From positions 2,356,001-2,420,000 of the forward strand of contig NZ_JNIM01000001.1 of NCBI RefSeq assembly GCF_000702505.1: a DNA stretch of 64,000 nt, written 5' to 3'. Origin of the DNA: Thermogemmatispora carboxidivorans (GTDB taxonomy: Bacteria; Chloroflexota; Ktedonobacteria; Ktedonobacterales; Ktedonobacteraceae). The notes under the pieces are model-generated. The model was not told the DNA's origin, made no database searches, and saw only the letters and a program-made list of their open reading frames with translations. Of the stretch, positions 62,703 to 64,000 are shown piece after piece (position 1 is the stretch's first letter; each line of letters begins with the position of its first letter). Position numbers and translations under genes: made by a program.

Positions 62703-63131
62703 ATGGATGAGCCGCCGTTTGAAGTCTTCGAGCACACAGCAGACGTCGGGCTGCAGGTCTACGGGCGGACACTGCCGGAACTCTTCATCCATGCAGCCGA
62801 GGGGATGGAGAGCCTGGTGGTGCCTCTGGAGCAGGTCGAGCCCAGGGTCAGTCAGGAGGTGGAGGTTGAAGGGGATGATCTGGTCTCGCTACTGATTGCC
62901 TGGCTCAGCCGCTTGATCTTCCTGTTCGACACTGAGTTCTTGCTCTTTCGCCAGTTCGAGATCGAGGACTTCTCTGAGACCCAACTGAAGATGAAGGCGC
63001 GCGCCAGCGGCGAGCCGTACGATGAGCGGCGCCACGAGCTGAGCAGCGCTATCAAGGCGGTCACCAGGCATCAGGCCGAGGTTGTCCCTACCGCCGACGG
63101 CTACAAGGCACGAATTATCTTCGACATCTAG
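62703..63131 (+). CDS. Archease
   Basis: A 142-residue archease, a metal-binding co-factor protein that activates RtcB RNA ligase by promoting its guanylylation. The N-terminal signature FEVFEHTADVGLQVYG (with the conserved Asp) and the C-terminal SAIKAVTRHQ and ARIIFDI segments match the family. The gene is followed 414 bases later by rtcB, the usual pair. It lies two bases after a 37-codon leader ORF. Confidence 0.93.
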   Translation: MDEPPFEVFEHTADVGLQVYGRTLPELFIHAAEGMESLVVPLEQVEPRVSQEVEVEGDDLVSLLIAWLSRLIFLFDTEFLLFRQFEIEDFSETQLKMKARASGEPYDERRHELSSAIKAVTRHQAEVVPTADGYKARIIFDI

Positions 63132-63545
63132 CGCTCGGCCCGGCTCAGCTCGTCGAAAGTCTCCCGCTTCTCTGCCTTCGCCCGCCGCTCTCTTGTTTGG
63201 CTTACCCAGCGGCCTCGCCATCTCCCCAGTTATCTAGGTGCTTGCTTGCTTGTAGGAGGGAGACTGCGTCTCGCTGTCCATTGCTGCCGCTCTCCCCTCG
63301 GCCTCCCTCCGGGACGGGCCAAAGCGAACGGAGCGGAGACTGGTCCTTCGCCCGCTCCGTCGACCCTCTGCCGCGCCCGGGATTCGACCGGTCCAGGAGC
63401 ATCGTCTTCCATACGGGCCGCCTCCTGGAGACCAGAGAAGAACGGGAACGGGCGAGCTCGCGCTGACCCGTTCCTGGTTCGATTGGCAGCAACAGCGCGA
63501 GTATCTCAGTGTTTGCGCTGATACGAGATGAAGGAGGGATTCACG
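63132..63545. other. 414-base gap between archease and rtcB
   Basis: No gene supported. It is unusually long for this pair, which is often overlapping, and may hold a separate rtcB promoter, but none was recognised. GAAGGAGGG lies just before the rtcB ATG. Confidence 0.5.
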
Positions 63546-64000
63546 ATGAGCGACACCGGGGCGAAGATTCCCCTCCAGCGGATTGATGCCTATCGCTGGC
63601 TCATTCCTCAGAGTTACCAGCCGAAGATGCGCGTGCCAGGCATGGTCTACGCCGACGACGCTCTCATGGAACAGATTCGCCAGGACAACTCGCTCCAGCA
63701 GGTAGCCAATGTGGCCACATTGCCGGGCATTGTCGGTTACTCGCTGGCTATGCCCGACATTCATTGGGGCTACGGATTCCCTGTAGGAGGCGTTGCTGCG
63801 ACAGACGCAGAGACAGGAGTGATTTCGCCCGGAGGAATCGGCTTCGATATCAACTGCGGAGTGCGCCTGCTCGCTACAGATCTGAGCTACCAGGAAGTCA
63901 AAGGGCAGGCCGACCGTCTGGCCGATGAACTCTTCCAGCGCCTGCCCTCGGGTGTGGGAGGCAAAGGTATGCGCAGTTTGAGTGAAAGGGAGCTGCGCGA
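63546..64000 (+). CDS. rtcB: RNA-splicing ligase RtcB, N-terminal part (cut by window end)
   Basis: The first 151 codons of rtcB are present; the rest lies beyond the window. RtcB joins RNA 2',3'-cyclic phosphate or 3'-phosphate ends to 5'-hydroxyls with GTP and Mn(II), in tRNA splicing or RNA repair. The N-terminal catalytic segment is clear: [14 protein letters not shown] (metal-binding Asp/His) and [14 protein letters not shown] with the metal-ligating Cys. GAAGGAGGG precedes the ATG at 63546. It pairs with archease upstream. Confidence 0.93.
   Translation, partial: MSDTGAKIPLQRIDAYRWLIPQSYQPKMRVPGMVYADDALMEQIRQDNSLQQVANVATLPGIVGYSLAMPDIHWGYGFPVGGVAATDAETGVISPGGIGFDINCGVRLLATDLSYQEVKGQADRLADELFQRLPSGVGGKGMRSLSERELR

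Noticed and set aside
63234..63764. 176-codon minus-strand ORF over the archease-rtcB gap
   Set aside because: It runs into rtcB on the opposite strand and has no recognisable domain or ribosome binding site.

Overview
The window is a high-GC bacterial chromosome segment with long genes, short intergenic gaps and many GTG/TTG starts. No rRNA, tRNA, CRISPR array, prophage or insertion sequence was recognised. The gene set suggests a thermophilic, spore-forming, cellulolytic Ktedonobacteria-type Chloroflexota, with Thermogemmatispora as my best guess. Supporting genes are a CBM2-GH6 cellulase, a CBM2-expansin, large Ser/Thr kinase-like membrane proteins, assimilatory nitrate reduction and archease/RtcB. 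The taxonomy is inference from gene content, because no marker gene could be aligned here.

Layout. 1-1.87 kb: end of an ABC exporter operon (ATPase tail plus two ABC-2 permeases). 1.9-8.54 kb: a promoter, a cobalamin riboswitch with a downstream intrinsic terminator, then nrdA-nrdB-metE. All three genes encode B12-independent enzymes, and the NrdB carries the Phe-for-Tyr change of class Ic (Mn/Fe) reductases. 9.1-18.4 kb: a 2047-residue pseudokinase/membrane giant with a tandem membrane repeat, a related membrane protein, and a convergent active Ser/Thr kinase with TPRs. 18.6-20.75 kb: a secreted GH6 cellulase with a promoter and two abutting LacI-type operator palindromes. 20.8-23.7 kb: crotonase, COG4315 lipoprotein and an unknown membrane-anchored protein. 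24.1-26.8 kb: acuB followed by a fused AcuC-AcuA protein (deacetylase plus acetyltransferase). 27-29.4 kb: an SDR, an ECF sigma factor and small ORFs with a 17-bp inverted repeat. 29.8-33.4 kb: a two-component system. 34-43 kb: acidic unknown protein, methyltransferase, S9 peptidase, CHAP protein, Vgb-like propeller and MtaB. 43.3-52.5 kb: DUF2085 protein, a glutaredoxin-like protein, an RNB exoribonuclease fused to about three dsRNA-binding domains, two OsmC proteins, the CBM2-expansin, a small HTH protein, a DUF1232 protein and a ferritin-like lipoprotein. 53.2-60.8 kb: nitrate assimilation operon (nitrate reductase, nirB, nirD, uroporphyrinogen-III synthase, nitrate/nitrite MFS transporter) closed by a strong hairpin. 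61-62.4 kb: cystathionine beta-synthase. 62.5-64 kb: a promoter, a 37-codon leader ORF, archease and the start of rtcB (cut by the window end).

Functional picture. The B12 operon would be switched on when cobalamin is scarce. The acu genes suggest control of acetyl-CoA synthetase by reversible acetylation, with writer and eraser on one polypeptide. The nitrate operon carries uptake, two reductases and the siroheme-precursor step. The cellulase and expansin share a very similar CBM2 and would act outside the cell on crystalline cellulose. The strongest candidates for new biology are the riboswitch/class Ic RNR/MetE operon, the RNB-dsRBD nuclease, the AcuC-AcuA fusion and the giant pseudokinase.
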